Assembly: GCF_900078365.1 (NCBI RefSeq)
Contig: NZ_LT598653.1
Coordinates: forward strand, 1,426,001-1,490,000
Source of the DNA: an uncultured Sphingopyxis sp.
GTDB lineage: Bacteria; Pseudomonadota; Alphaproteobacteria; Sphingomonadales; Sphingomonadaceae
Length of the DNA: 64,000 nt
Direction of reading: 5' to 3'
Shown: in pieces, positions 24,777 to 33,320 of the stretch
How the letters are laid out: each line of letters begins with the position of its first letter
Position numbering within the stretch: the first letter of the stretch is position 1
Program-made: the position numbers and the translations under genes
Notes under the pieces: model-generated
Told to the model about the DNA's origin: nothing
Seen by the model: the letters and a program-made list of their open reading frames with translations, nothing else
The model's database searches: none

Positions 24777-26101
24777 TGCTGCAGGCTCGCGAGCAAGGCT
24801 TCGAAATTGGGGAAACTCGTCGCGACCGGCGCCATGTCGTCGATCGTCACCGGCGCCTTGCTGACGAGCCCCGCGACCGCGAAGCTCATGCAGATGCGGT
24901 GGTCGAGGTGGCCGGCGATGGTTGCGCCGCCCGTCAGCGGATCGCCGCCGGTGCCGTCGATGACGAGGCCGTCCTCGCTCTCCTCGACGCGCGCGCCGAT
25001 CGCTTGCAAGCCGGTCGCCATGACGGCCAGGCGGTCGCTTTCCTTGACGCGCAATTCGTCGAGCCCGGTCGTCACCGTGCGCCCCTCGGCGAGCGCGGCG
25101 GCGATGAACAGGATCGGAAATTCGTCGATCATGCTCGGCGCTACGGCGGGATCGACGTCGATGCCCTTGAGGTTGCTGTGGCGGACGCGCAGGTCGGCGA
25201 CGGGCTCGCCTCCGACTTCGCGCGCATCGAGAAGGAGGATGTCGCCGCCCATCTGCTGGAGCACCTCGACAAGCCCCGCGCGGGTAGGGTTGAGGCCGAC
25301 ATTGGCGATGGTGACGTCCGATCCGGGGACGAGCAGCGCCGCGACCATGAAGAAGGCGGCCGACGAGGGATCGCCCGGGACGATAATCGTCTGCGGCTTC
25401 AATTCGGCCTCGCCGCGGATGCGGATATGGCGCGTGCCTTCGCCGTCGGTCTCGACCGTCAACTCGGCGCCGAAGCCCCGGAGCATCCGCTCGCTGTGGT
25501 CGCGGGTCGGTACGGGCTCGATCACCTCGGTGATGCCGGGCGTGTTGAGCCCCGCGAGCAGCACGGCGCTCTTCACCTGCGCCGACGCCATCGGCAGGCG
25601 GTAGGAAAGAGGGACGGCGGGGGCGAGGCCGCGGATCATCAGGGGAAGGCGGCCGCCGGGCGAAGCCGAGATGTCGGCGCCCATCTGCGACAGCGGGTCG
25701 ATGACGCGGCCCATCGGGCGGCCCGACAGGCTGGCGTCGCCGGTGAAGGTGGCGGTGATCGGATGGCTCGCGACCAGCCCCATCAAGAGGCGCGTCGAGG
25801 TGCCGCTGTTCCCCATGTCGAGGGCCTCGCGCGGTTGGAGCAAGCCGCCGACGCCGACGCCGTGGATGCGCCATTCGCCGTCGTCCCGGCGCTCGATGCT
25901 TGCGCCCATCGCGCGCATCGCAGCGGCGGTCGCGAGCACGTCATGCCCTTCGAGCAGCCCGGTGACGCGGCTTTCCCCGACGGCGAGCGCCGACAGCATC
26001 AGTGCGCGGTGCGAGATGCTCTTGTCCCCCGGGATCGCGATCCTGCCTTTGAGCGGAGCGGAAGCAGAAAAGGCGCGCGGGCTGGCGGTTCGATCGGTCA
26101 T
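24773..26101 (-). CDS. aroA: 3-phosphoshikimate 1-carboxyvinyltransferase (EPSP synthase)
   Basis: A 442-residue enzyme that joins phosphoenolpyruvate to shikimate 3-phosphate, step six of the shikimate pathway. Seen are IPGDKSISHRALML near the N-terminus, MGNSGTSTRLLMG, and the C-terminal DHRICMSFAVAGL. The sequence style (NSGTSTRL with Ala-rich surroundings) is that of the class II type found in many alphaproteobacteria, a tentative reading. The ATG at 26101 gives the usual N-terminus; an upstream in-frame codon adds 15 unlikely residues. Confidence 0.96.
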   Translation of the reverse strand: MTDRTASPRAFSASAPLKGRIAIPGDKSISHRALMLSALAVGESRVTGLLEGHDVLATAAAMRAMGASIERRDDGEWRIHGVGVGGLLQPREALDMGNSGTSTRLLMGLVASHPITATFTGDASLSGRPMGRVIDPLSQMGADISASPGGRLPLMIRGLAPAVPLSYRLPMASAQVKSAVLLAGLNTPGITEVIEPVPTRDHSERMLRGFGAELTVETDGEGTRHIRIRGEAELKPQTIIVPGDPSSAAFFMVAALLVPGSDVTIANVGLNPTRAGLVEVLQQMGGDILLLDAREVGGEPVADLRVRHSNLKGIDVDPAVAPSMIDEFPILFIAAALAEGRTVTTGLDELRVKESDRLAVMATGLQAIGARVEESEDGLVIDGTGGDPLTGGATIAGHLDHRICMSFAVAGLVSKAPVTIDDMAPVATSFPNFEALLASLQQ

Positions 26102-26226
26102 GGCGTGCGGCTTTTGACAGCGGCCTTGCAATCTGGCAAGGCGCACGCCGATTTGGCGGATAGCTATTCAGGCGCCGCCGCTTTTCCAATATTTCTATCC
26201 TGTTTTCAAAATATTATGAGGCGTTT

Positions 26227-26553
26227 ATGATCAAGGCTGAATGGGGCACGAAGCGCAGCTGCCCGAAATGCGCCACCCGATTCTATGATTTGACCAAGGA
26301 CGATCCGATCAGCTGTATCAATTGCGGCTATAGCTGGATCCCGGAATCGGTGCTGAAATCGAAGCAGCCGATGCCGTTCGAAGAGGCCGAGAAGCCCGGC
26401 AAGGCCACGAAGGAAGAGGCCGCGGCGGACGAGGATCTGGATCTGGACGTCGATGTCGACGAGGACAGCGATTCGCCCGACAATGATGTCGATCTGGGCG
26501 GCGACGACGATCTGGGCGTCGCGACGGGCGACGACGAGGACGACGAAAGCTGA
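26227..26553 (+). CDS. TIGR02300 / FYDLN-acid family protein
   Basis: A 108-residue protein of the alphaproteobacterial FYDLN-acid family, function unknown. The N-terminal half has a zinc-ribbon-like pair CPKC and CINC around the name-giving RFYDLTKDDP; the C-terminal half is a low-complexity run of Asp, Glu and Ala. It is divergent from aroA with about 125 bases between the starts. Confidence 0.93.
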   Translation: MIKAEWGTKRSCPKCATRFYDLTKDDPISCINCGYSWIPESVLKSKQPMPFEEAEKPGKATKEEAAADEDLDLDVDVDEDSDSPDNDVDLGGDDDLGVATGDDEDDES

Positions 26554-26694
26554 TAATAACCGGGTTTTGATTTCGGGGGGCCAAAAAAGCATCGAAAGAT
26601 GATTTGGCCCCTTGCATCACGCGGCGGCGCTGCTAAAGGCGGCGTCCCGGTCGCAGCAGCCAGATATTGGCGAGGGCGGCACGCGAAATGGCAC

Positions 26695-26770
26695 GGGGCC
26701 TTAGCTCAGCTGGGAGAGCGCCTGCATGGCATGCAGGAGGTCAGCGGTTCGATCCCGCTAGGCTCCACCA
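26695..26770 (+). tRNA. tRNA-Ala(GGC)
   Basis: Acceptor arms GGGGCCT and AGGCTCC pair with one G-T pair, the D-arm, T-arm (GGTTCGATCC) and a CCTGCATGGCATGCAGG anticodon arm are intact, and the loop gives anticodon GGC. The CCA end is encoded. A terminator follows within seven bases. Confidence 0.97.
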
Positions 26771-26776
26771 TTTACC

Positions 26777-26806
26777 AAAAAGGCCCGCGAAAGCGGGCCT
26801 TTTTTG
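26777..26806 (+). terminator. Rho-independent terminator of tRNA-Ala
   Basis: AAAAGGCCCGC and GCGGGCCTTTT pair around a GAAA loop and are followed by a T-run. It ends 24 bases from the stop of the convergent Rrf2 gene and has A's on the other side, so it may serve both. Confidence 0.93.
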
Positions 26807-26829
26807 TTGTGCTGGGGCGACGGCAGCGG

Positions 26830-27276
26830 CTATTCGGCCGCCTCTTCCTTGTCGAACAAGGGTTCCATCTTGATCGGGTCGGCGAGGGTGATGCGGTCGA
26901 GGATCGACGCGGTATCGTCGCGGACGCGGAGCATCAGGCTGCGCAGGCGGCATTCCGACTCGGGCAGGCAATTCTTGCAATGTTCGTGCGCGTTGCGCGC
27001 CGCGCAGGGGACGAGCGCGAGTGAGCCGCGCGTCAGGCGGACGAGGTCGCCATAGCTGATGTCGATCGGCGGCAGCGCAAGCTGATAGCCGCCGTCGCGC
27101 CCGCGCTGCGAGATGAGCAGGCCCTCGCGCGCCATTTCGGACAGGATCACGGTCAGGAATTTGGGCGGAATATTCTGCGCATCCGCAATGTCCGCGAGCT
27201 GCACCTGCCCCTTGCCCCAATGGTCGGCAAGGTGCTGGAACGCGCGGATCGTATAGCGGGTCTTCTGCGAGAGCAT
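26830..27276 (-). CDS. Rrf2 family transcriptional regulator
   Basis: A 148-residue regulator with the winged helix of the Rrf2 family (QKTRYTIRAFQHLADHW, IPPKFLTVILSEM, RGRDGGYQLA). Between residues 92 and 110 there are four cysteines in C-x8-C-x2-C-x6-C order. Rrf2 proteins such as IscR, NsrR and RirA use three conserved cysteines there to hold an Fe-S cluster, so an iron, NO or redox sensing role is likely, but which one cannot be told. It is divergent from a secreted-protein gene with a 150-base shared region. Confidence 0.9.
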   Translation of the reverse strand: MLSQKTRYTIRAFQHLADHWGKGQVQLADIADAQNIPPKFLTVILSEMAREGLLISQRGRDGGYQLALPPIDISYGDLVRLTRGSLALVPCAARNAHEHCKNCLPESECRLRSLMLRVRDDTASILDRITLADPIKMEPLFDKEEAAE

Positions 27277-27426
27277 GGCGGCGTTACTGTGACATATTCG
27301 ACCTTAATTCAACCTGTCTGGATGACAAATGTTGCACGGTTGATGAAAATCACAGCGGGTGGCATGAACCGTCCTTATAAAAGGTCGCATGGTGGCCCGG
27401 AACCGGGCGCGACAAGGGTGGACAGG

Positions 27427-27987
27427 ATGATGCGGAAATTATTGGCGACTCCCGCCGTGCTGGCGGCGTGCCTGCTTGCGGTGGCGCCCGCGCAGGCGCA
27501 GTTCGGCAGCCTGCTTCGCAAGGTGACGACCCCGGCGCCCAAGCCGAGCGAGGACGACAATGGCGGCTGTCCCAAGGGCAAGAAGGGCAGCGGCATCGGC
27601 CGCAACATATTGGGCAATGTCATCAACGACGCGGTCGGCGACGTGGCGAGCAAGGCCGGCGTTTATTCCTATGTGCCGATTGCCGAGGTGAGCGGGACGC
27701 TGACCGACGCGATCGCCTGCCGCCTCGACCCCGCCGAGCAGGTGCAGGCGGCGGCTGCGACCGAGGAGGCAACGCGCGGTGAAGAGGTCGGCGCGACCGC
27801 GAACTGGACGAGCGAGACGCGCGCGAACGTCAGCGGGTCGTCGACCGTCGCGGCGAAGAACGAACTCGCCGACGGCACCCAGTGCATGAACGTCACCGAC
27901 ATCATCATCGTCGAGGGCGAGGAAACGCGCGTGTCGAAGCGGATGTGCAAGGGGCCGGGACAGGCGCGCTATGTCCTTGCCGCGTAA
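27427..27987 (+). CDS. Secreted hypothetical protein with surface-antigen-like C-terminus
   Basis: A 186-residue exported protein with a clear signal peptide (LLATPAVLAACLLAVAPAQAQF). A short charged linker (SEDDNGGCPKGKKG) and a small hydrophobic segment follow; the C-terminal 60 residues (TSETRANVSG, DGTQCMNVTDIIIVEGEE, KRMCKGPGQARYVL) recall the end of the RT0821/Lpp0805-type surface proteins with paired cysteines, which is only a resemblance. The start at 27427 follows AAGGGTGG; an upstream frame from 27220 would run antisense into the Rrf2 gene. It overlaps the next gene by 17 bases. Confidence 0.75.
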   Translation: MMRKLLATPAVLAACLLAVAPAQAQFGSLLRKVTTPAPKPSEDDNGGCPKGKKGSGIGRNILGNVINDAVGDVASKAGVYSYVPIAEVSGTLTDAIACRLDPAEQVQAAAATEEATRGEEVGATANWTSETRANVSGSSTVAAKNELADGTQCMNVTDIIIVEGEETRVSKRMCKGPGQARYVLAA

Positions 27988-28687
27988 ATTCGTTCGTATC
28001 GCGGCCGCCGCCGGGCTGATTGCGTGTCTGACCGGTGCTGCCAAGCCTGCGCTCGATCCCGCGAACCCGACCTGTCCGCTGAACCCCGACTGGTCGGCTC
28101 ATCCCGCGATGAAGCTGACCCCGGTCGTCAAGAAGGGCGGCAAGGTGTTGCTCGCCGAAGGGCGGATCGACGCGGGCTTGCCCGAGCGGCTGAAGGCCGT
28201 GCTTGCCGCCAATCCCGACATCGGCGAAGTCTGGCTGCGCTCGCCCGGGGGCGATGCGCGCGCGGGCAATGCGGCGGGACGGATCATCCGGTCGAACTTC
28301 GGCCTGACGACGCGCATTCCGGCGGGCTGGGCCTGTTTCAGCGCGTGCAATTTCGTCTTCATGGGCGGCCAGCCGCGCGTGATCGACCCCGGCGGCCTGT
28401 TCATCGTCCATATGTTCACGCGCACCGGCGACCGCAGCACGATCGACATGAGCGTCGCGATGGGCACCGACGCGACCAAGGAACTGATCGGCGACATTGA
28501 ACAGGACGCCGCGCTGCTCGCCAGCGAAGACAATGATTTCCTGATCCGCATGGGGGTGTCGCGCAAACTGCTGACCGAAGTGATGTATCAGCAAAAGGCG
28601 CTCGCCAATGCCGACGACAAGTCGACGCGCCGCTGCCTGACGCAGGCCGAGGTCAAGACCTATAACGTTGCAAATAACAACGAATAG
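27971..28687 (+). CDS. Predicted periplasmic ClpP/crotonase-fold protein (COG3904-like)
   Basis: A 238-residue protein with an N-terminal export signal, related to COG3904 periplasmic proteins that have a ClpP-like fold. Seen are EVWLRSPGGDARAGNAAGRIIR (the SPGG turn typical of ClpP-like proteins), GWACFSACNFVFMGG with a candidate catalytic Ser, and a following FIVHMFT with a candidate His. A protease role is possible but unproven for this group. It starts inside the previous gene, suggesting coupled translation. Confidence 0.8.
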   Translation: MSLPRKFVRIAAAAGLIACLTGAAKPALDPANPTCPLNPDWSAHPAMKLTPVVKKGGKVLLAEGRIDAGLPERLKAVLAANPDIGEVWLRSPGGDARAGNAAGRIIRSNFGLTTRIPAGWACFSACNFVFMGGQPRVIDPGGLFIVHMFTRTGDRSTIDMSVAMGTDATKELIGDIEQDAALLASEDNDFLIRMGVSRKLLTEVMYQQKALANADDKSTRRCLTQAEVKTYNVANNNE

Positions 28688-28693
28688 GATAGG

Positions 28694-28713
28694 CTCTCCT
28701 CAAAATAGGAGAG
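28694..28713 (+). promoter_or_regulatory. Hairpin that covers the ribosome binding site of the HD gene
   Basis: Arms CTCTCCT (28694-28700) and AGGAGAG (28707-28713) pair perfectly around a CAAAAT loop. The right arm is the Shine-Dalgarno sequence, six bases before the ATG at 28720, so the structure could hold translation back until opened by heat, a ligand or a protein. Confidence 0.55.
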
Positions 28714-28719
28714 GCTGCC

Positions 28720-29322
28720 ATGAACGAGATGACGCACGATCACGCCAAATTCCGCTCGATGATCGACGGGACGCAGGAGGATTGGGACATCATCGCGCGC
28801 GAACAGAAGGAGTTCGCGCCGAACAACGGCAAGCGCATCCTCGAGCATCTGAAGCTGCTCGGCGGCGATTATGGCGGCTTTCCGGTCGACCGGCTCGAAC
28901 ATTGCCTGCAGACCGCGACGCGCGCGCATCGAGACGGGCGCGACGAGGAATATGTCGTGATGGCGCTGCTTCACGACATCGGCGACACGCTCGGCGCGTT
29001 CAATCATCCCGACGTCGCCGCAGCGATCCTCAAACCCTTCCTGTCAGAAGAGAATCTCTGGATCGTCCAGCATCACGGCATCTTCCAAGGCCATTATTTC
29101 TTCCATTATCTCGGGCTCGACCGCGACATGCGCGACCAGTTCCGCGATCATCCTTATTATGCGGCGTGCGCCGAATTCTGCGAAAAATATGACGCGCCGG
29201 CGTTCGACCCCGACTATGACAGCGAACCGCTGGAATTCTTCGAGCCGATGGTGATGCGCCTCTGCTCCTATCCGCGCACGAGCATCTACAAGAAGGCGAT
29301 GGTCGAGGAAGCGGCGGAATAG
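28720..29322 (+). CDS. HD domain protein (predicted metal-dependent phosphohydrolase or HD oxygenase)
   Basis: A 200-residue HD-fold protein. The metal ligands are visible as His61 in RLEHCLQTA, His85-Asp86 in LLHDIGD and a histidine pair in IVQHHGIF. The local pattern YGGFPVDRLEHCLQTA resembles COG4341-type proteins, which include mixed-valent diiron oxygenases such as PhnZ, but the Glu that PhnZ uses near its Tyr is Phe here, so the reaction is open. The start is fixed by AGGAGAG six bases upstream, which itself lies in a hairpin. Confidence 0.82.
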   Translation: MNEMTHDHAKFRSMIDGTQEDWDIIAREQKEFAPNNGKRILEHLKLLGGDYGGFPVDRLEHCLQTATRAHRDGRDEEYVVMALLHDIGDTLGAFNHPDVAAAILKPFLSEENLWIVQHHGIFQGHYFFHYLGLDRDMRDQFRDHPYYAACAEFCEKYDAPAFDPDYDSEPLEFFEPMVMRLCSYPRTSIYKKAMVEEAAE

Positions 29323-29344
29323 GGCGGACCAACCCAATTTTCTT

Positions 29345-29421
29345 GTCATCCCGGCGAAGGCCGGGATCTCGACCAAGGCTCTTGACGCAAGGGTGAGACC
29401 CCGGCCTTCGCCGGGGTGACG
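29345..29421. repeat. Type A palindromic repeat element
   Basis: A full type A element between the convergent HD and enoyl-CoA hydratase genes, 22 bases after one stop and 16 from the other. The right arm carries one change (GGGGTGACG for GGGATGACG). Confidence 0.9.
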
Positions 29422-29437
29422 CCCTTTTACGGTCCGC

Positions 29438-30238
29438 CTACTTCCCCTTGAATTCGGTCTTGCGCTTCTGCTGGAACGCCATGATGCCTTCCATCGCGTC
29501 GGCGGTGCCGCCGGCGACGAACTGGCCCTTGGCCTCGGCGTCGAGCGTGGCCGAATAATCCTGCGACAGCCCCTCGCGCAGTATCTTGCGCATCGTGCCG
29601 AGTGCCACCGTCGGCCCGTTCGCGAGCCGCGCCGCGAGCGCCTTCGCTTCGGCCATCAGGTCGGCATCGTCGACGCATTTATAGATCATGCCCCAGTCGG
29701 CGGCCTGCTCGCCCGAAATCTTCTCGCCCAGCATCATCATCTGCAGCGCGCGCGGCACGCCGACCAGGCGCGGCAGCAGCCACGACGAGCCGCCGTCGGG
29801 GACGAGGCCGATGTTGACGAAGGCCTGGAGGAAATAGGCGCTCTTGCCCGCGATGGTGAAATCGCCCGACAAGGCAAAGCTGCACCCGACGCCCGCCGCG
29901 GGGCCGTTGACCGCGACGACGACGGGAATGTCGAGGTTCGCAAGCGCGAGCAGCATCGGATTGTAATGGCCGCGCAGCGCGCTGCGGCTGCGCGCTCCGC
30001 CGCCGACCGCGCCGCCCGACCGGTCGCCCGCAAGGTCGGCGCCCGAGCAGAAGCCGCGCCCTTCGCCCGTGATCAGCAGCGCGCGCGCCCCGAGCCCCGG
30101 CAGATGGTCGAGCGCCGCGCGAATATCATCGGCCATCGCGGGGGGCATCGAATTGAGCCGGTCGGGGCGGTTCAGCGTGATCGTCGCGACATTGTCGGCG
30201 AGTTCGAGCCTGATCGTGTCGAAGGTCGGAAGGGTCAT
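29438..30238 (-). CDS. Enoyl-CoA hydratase/isomerase family protein
   Basis: A 266-residue crotonase-fold protein that should hydrate or isomerise an unsaturated acyl-CoA. It shows ATITLNRPDRLNSM, the oxyanion hole region GRGFCSGADL, and AVNGPAAGVGCSFALSGDFTIA. In the last, the usual catalytic Glu positions read as FVNIGLVPDGG with Asp, as in PaaG-type isomerases, so ring-opening or isomerase chemistry is possible. An 18-base operator-like palindrome lies 30 bases upstream of the ATG, shared with the gene at 45846. Confidence 0.9.
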   Translation of the reverse strand: MTLPTFDTIRLELADNVATITLNRPDRLNSMPPAMADDIRAALDHLPGLGARALLITGEGRGFCSGADLAGDRSGGAVGGGARSRSALRGHYNPMLLALANLDIPVVVAVNGPAAGVGCSFALSGDFTIAGKSAYFLQAFVNIGLVPDGGSSWLLPRLVGVPRALQMMMLGEKISGEQAADWGMIYKCVDDADLMAEAKALAARLANGPTVALGTMRKILREGLSQDYSATLDAEAKGQFVAGGTADAMEGIMAFQQKRKTEFKGK

Positions 30239-30267
30239 GGGGAAATATCCTCTCGCGGGTGCTTTAC

Positions 30268-30285
30268 CTTTACGTTCACGTAAAG
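30268..30285. promoter_or_regulatory. CTTTACGT-N2-ACGTAAAG operator-like palindrome
   Basis: Perfect eight-base arms around TC. A near copy with one mismatch lies at 45859 in front of another acyl/lipid-related gene. It resembles palindromes used by TetR or MerR-type regulators of fatty and branched-chain acid breakdown (for example LiuR); that match is from memory and needs testing. Confidence 0.6.
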
Positions 30286-30357
30286 TTGTGGCGCATTTGC
30301 GGGGGGAGCGCAAGGGGGAAGGGGGCAGGGGAAAGACTGATTTCGACCGAAACTAGC

Positions 30358-30448
30358 CGTCGCCCCCGCGAAGGCGGGGGCCGCCAGCGGCCTTGATCAG
30401 CGGTGTTGCGTAAACCGACAGCGGCCCCCGCCTTCGCGGGGGCGACGG
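30358..30448. repeat. Type B palindromic repeat element
   Basis: An inverted pair: CCGTCGCCCCCGCGAAGGCG at the left, its complement at the right, with about 30 bases between. It lies between two minus-strand genes. Confidence 0.9.
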
Positions 30449-30486
30449 TTATAGGCAACGTCCGCTCCCCACCCCAATGCCGCCAT

Positions 30487-31125
30487 CTATTCCCCGCCCA
30501 GCCTTACGAAGCGCATGGCGCCCTCGGCGCGATACAGGGTCAGCCCGCGCGCGGTCTTTTCCGCGCAGGCGCCGTTGAAATCGACGACGCCGATGTCGTT
30601 GGGCTCGATGATCACGTGCAGCTTGCCGCCGTCGGCCTCGGCCAGTTCGAAGCGCGGGGCGGAGATGCCGTAGATCGGCTCACGAACATCGACCCAGCGC
30701 GGGATGCGATTATCGTCCTCGGGCATCGTCCAGCCGTCATATTGGGTATAGCCGTCGATGGGCGTACTGCTGTCAAAGCCGATGGTGAAATCGACGCCGG
30801 CGATGGTCCGGCCGTTCGGCCAGGTGACGACGATGGTGGGCACCGCGCCGTCGATCTCGCCGAGAGTGCCTTTCGACATCGCCGGCGGCACCGGTTTCGG
30901 CTCGGTCGTCAGGCAGACGCGCTCGCCGCGCATCTCCCAGCGCCCCTCGGCGCGTTCGTCGAGCGCGCCCGCGGCGAGCATATATTGAAAGCGCCCGTCG
31001 CTGCGGATCAGCAGCCAGCCGCCGACATCCGGCCCCTCGGAAAGAGCATATTCGCCGACGAAGGGTGAATCCTGCGCGACGGCAGGGGTAGCGGTCAGGG
31101 CGGCGGCGAGGAGCAGGGTTCGCAT
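30487..31125 (-). CDS. Secreted hypothetical protein, 212 aa
   Basis: I do not recognise the family. It has a short signal peptide (MRTLLLAAALTATPAVAQD) and then a beta-rich domain with a lipocalin- or META-like look (FVGEYAL, WLLIRSDGRFQYML, GRWEMRGERVCL), so it is probably a periplasmic binding or structural protein. It is divergent from prfC, about 78 bases apart. Confidence 0.7.
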   Translation of the reverse strand: MRTLLLAAALTATPAVAQDSPFVGEYALSEGPDVGGWLLIRSDGRFQYMLAAGALDERAEGRWEMRGERVCLTTEPKPVPPAMSKGTLGEIDGAVPTIVVTWPNGRTIAGVDFTIGFDSSTPIDGYTQYDGWTMPEDDNRIPRWVDVREPIYGISAPRFELAEADGGKLHVIIEPNDIGVVDFNGACAEKTARGLTLYRAEGAMRFVRLGGE

Positions 31126-31202
31126 GGGGCGATCATGCGTTCGCCGCGGCGCGGGCGCCAGCCCCTTTCCACTTGCCCCGCCACCTGCTAGGCGCCCGCG
31201 CC

Positions 31203-32798
31203 ATGTCCCAGAAGCACCCCGAACGCCGCACCTTCGCCATCATCTCGCACCCCGACGCGGGCAAGACGACGCTGACCGAGAAATTGCTCGTCGCGGGCGG
31301 CGCGATCCATATCGCGGGCGAGGTGAAGGCGCGCGGCGCGGCGCGGCGCGCGCGCTCCGACTGGATGAAGATCGAACAGCAGCGCGGCATTTCGGTGACC
31401 TCGTCGGTGATGACCTTCGAGCATCGCGGGCTGATCTTCAACCTGCTCGACACGCCGGGACACGAGGATTTCAGCGAGGATACCTATCGCACTCTCACCG
31501 CCGTCGACAGCGCGGTGATGGTGATCGACGCCGCGAAGGGTATCGAACCGCAGACGCTGAAGCTGTTCGAGGTGTGCCGCCTGCGCTCGGTCCCGATCAT
31601 CACCTTCATCAACAAGGTCGATCGCGAGGGACAGACGCCGTTCGAGCTGCTCGACGAGGTCGCCGACCGGCTCGCGCTCGACGTCTGCCCGATGAACTGG
31701 CCCGCGGGGATGGGCGGGCAGTTCGAGGGCATCTACGACCTCGTCGACCCCGCGCTTATGGTGCCCGGCGGCGATGCGTCGCGCATGTATGAGGGCGAAC
31801 GGATCGCGGTCGAGGGGCTCGACGACCCGCGCCTCGCGGCGAAGCTCAGCGCCCCGGCGCTCGCGCTGCTCAAGGAAGAGACCGAGCTGGCGTCGGCCTG
31901 CTATGCGCCCTTCGACGGTGCGGCCTACCGGAATGGCGACCTGACGCCGGTCTTCTTCGGCTCGGCGCTCAAGGAATTCGGCGTCGTCGACCTGCTCGCG
32001 GGGCTGGCCGACCATGCGCCGGGGCCGCAGCCGCAGCCCGCCGAGCCCGCGCCGGTGCAGCCGGGCGACGACGCCGTCACCGGCTTCGTGTTCAAGGTGC
32101 AGGCGAACATGAACCCCGCGCACCGCGACCGCATCGCCTTCATGCGCCTCTGTTCGGGCAAGTTCGAGCGCGGCATGCGGCTGATGCAGGGCGGCACGGG
32201 CAAGGCGATCGCGATCAGCCGCCCGATGCTCTTCCTCGCGCAGGACCGCGAGATGGCCGAGGAAGCGTTTCCGGGCGACATCATTGGCATTCCGAACCAT
32301 GGCACGCTGCGCGTCGGCGATACGCTGTCCGAACGCAGCGACATCATGATCACCGGCTTGCCCAATTTCGCCCCCGAAATATTGCGCCGCGTCGCGCTCG
32401 TCGATCCGACCAAGACGAAACAGCTCAGGAAGGCGCTCGACGACATGGCCGAGGAGGGGATCATCCAGGTCTTCTACCCCGAGATCGGCGCGAACATGAT
32501 CGTCGGCGTCGTCGGCCAGCTGCAACTCGACGTGCTGATCAGCCGATTGGAGGCCGAGTATAAGGTCGAGGCGAAGCTCGAACAGTCGCCGTGGGACACC
32601 GCGCGCTGGATCGCGAGCGACGATGCCGCGGCGCTCAAGGCGTTCCAGGCCGACAACCGCGGCGCCGCGGCGACCGACCGTGACGGCGCGCCGGTGTTCA
32701 TGGCGAAGGATGCGTGGGAAGTCGGCTATGTGACCCAGCGCAACCCGTCGATTCGCTTCACCGCGACGAAGGAGCGGGTGTTCGCCGACGCGGGTTGA
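31203..32798 (+). CDS. prfC: Peptide chain release factor 3
   Basis: A 531-residue GTPase that removes RF1 or RF2 from the ribosome after release. G1 reads SHPDAGKTT, the switch region QQRGISVTSSVM and the G3 motif LLDTPGHEDFSEDTYRTLTAVDSAVMV is typical of RF3, with G4 at FINKVDRE. Length agrees with the family. The ATG at 31203 gives the usual N-terminus (MSQKHPERRTFAIISHP); an upstream in-frame codon is unlikely. Confidence 0.96.
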   Translation: MSQKHPERRTFAIISHPDAGKTTLTEKLLVAGGAIHIAGEVKARGAARRARSDWMKIEQQRGISVTSSVMTFEHRGLIFNLLDTPGHEDFSEDTYRTLTAVDSAVMVIDAAKGIEPQTLKLFEVCRLRSVPIITFINKVDREGQTPFELLDEVADRLALDVCPMNWPAGMGGQFEGIYDLVDPALMVPGGDASRMYEGERIAVEGLDDPRLAAKLSAPALALLKEETELASACYAPFDGAAYRNGDLTPVFFGSALKEFGVVDLLAGLADHAPGPQPQPAEPAPVQPGDDAVTGFVFKVQANMNPAHRDRIAFMRLCSGKFERGMRLMQGGTGKAIAISRPMLFLAQDREMAEEAFPGDIIGIPNHGTLRVGDTLSERSDIMITGLPNFAPEILRRVALVDPTKTKQLRKALDDMAEEGIIQVFYPEIGANMIVGVVGQLQLDVLISRLEAEYKVEAKLEQSPWDTARWIASDDAAALKAFQADNRGAAATDRDGAPVFMAKDAWEVGYVTQRNPSIRFTATKERVFADAG

Positions 32799-32855
32799 TC
32801 GAACCCGCTAACTCCGCCACCATGACGTCATTGTCGGCCGAGGTGGGGGGTATCG

Positions 32856-33320
32856 ATGCGCGGATGGATTTTGGCGATCGCGGCGATCGCGGGGAGCGTG
32901 CCGGGCGTAGCGGCGGCAGAGGCGATCGAGTTGCCGATCGTCCCGGGCTTCTGGACCAACGACACCGAAAAATGTGCGAGCGTCCATCACGGCTATGTGT
33001 TCGACGGAACACGCTGGGGGGCGCTCTATTATTATGGACCCGGCGGCACCATGGGCCCCGCCGCCGAACTCCAGCCGATCACCCAGACGCGCACCGTCGA
33101 GGACGGTTTCACCCAGATGCAGTTCGGCGGCTATGACGGCGCGGGCTATTTCCGCGTGAAGCCGCTGGGAACCGACCGCGCGCTCTATCGTGTCGGGGCG
33201 CCGTTTCGCGAGCAGATACAGGTGATGGACGAGCCATTGATCCGCTGCGATTTCAAGGCGCTGTCGCCTAAAATGCAAGCGGCGCTGCGGCGCCACGCGC
33301 CCAATCTGGCGGTCAGATAA
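32856..33320 (+). CDS. Secreted hypothetical protein, 154 aa
   Basis: I do not recognise the family. It starts with a signal peptide (AIAAIAGSVPGVAAAEA) and has two cysteines (in DTEKCASVHH and LIRCDF) that could form a disulfide. The body is beta-rich with many Gly and Tyr. It overlaps the end of the convergent dinB gene by eight bases. Confidence 0.7.
   Translation: MRGWILAIAAIAGSVPGVAAAEAIELPIVPGFWTNDTEKCASVHHGYVFDGTRWGALYYYGPGGTMGPAAELQPITQTRTVEDGFTQMQFGGYDGAGYFRVKPLGTDRALYRVGAPFREQIQVMDEPLIRCDFKALSPKMQAALRRHAPNLAVR

Noticed and set aside
24147..25874. 575-residue version of cytidylate kinase
   Set aside because: The extension is an out-of-frame shadow of aroA; the kinase begins at the ATG overlapping the aroA stop.
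27220..27426. N-terminal extension of the secreted protein at 27427
   Set aside because: It would overlap the Rrf2 gene start antisense and displace the signal peptide.
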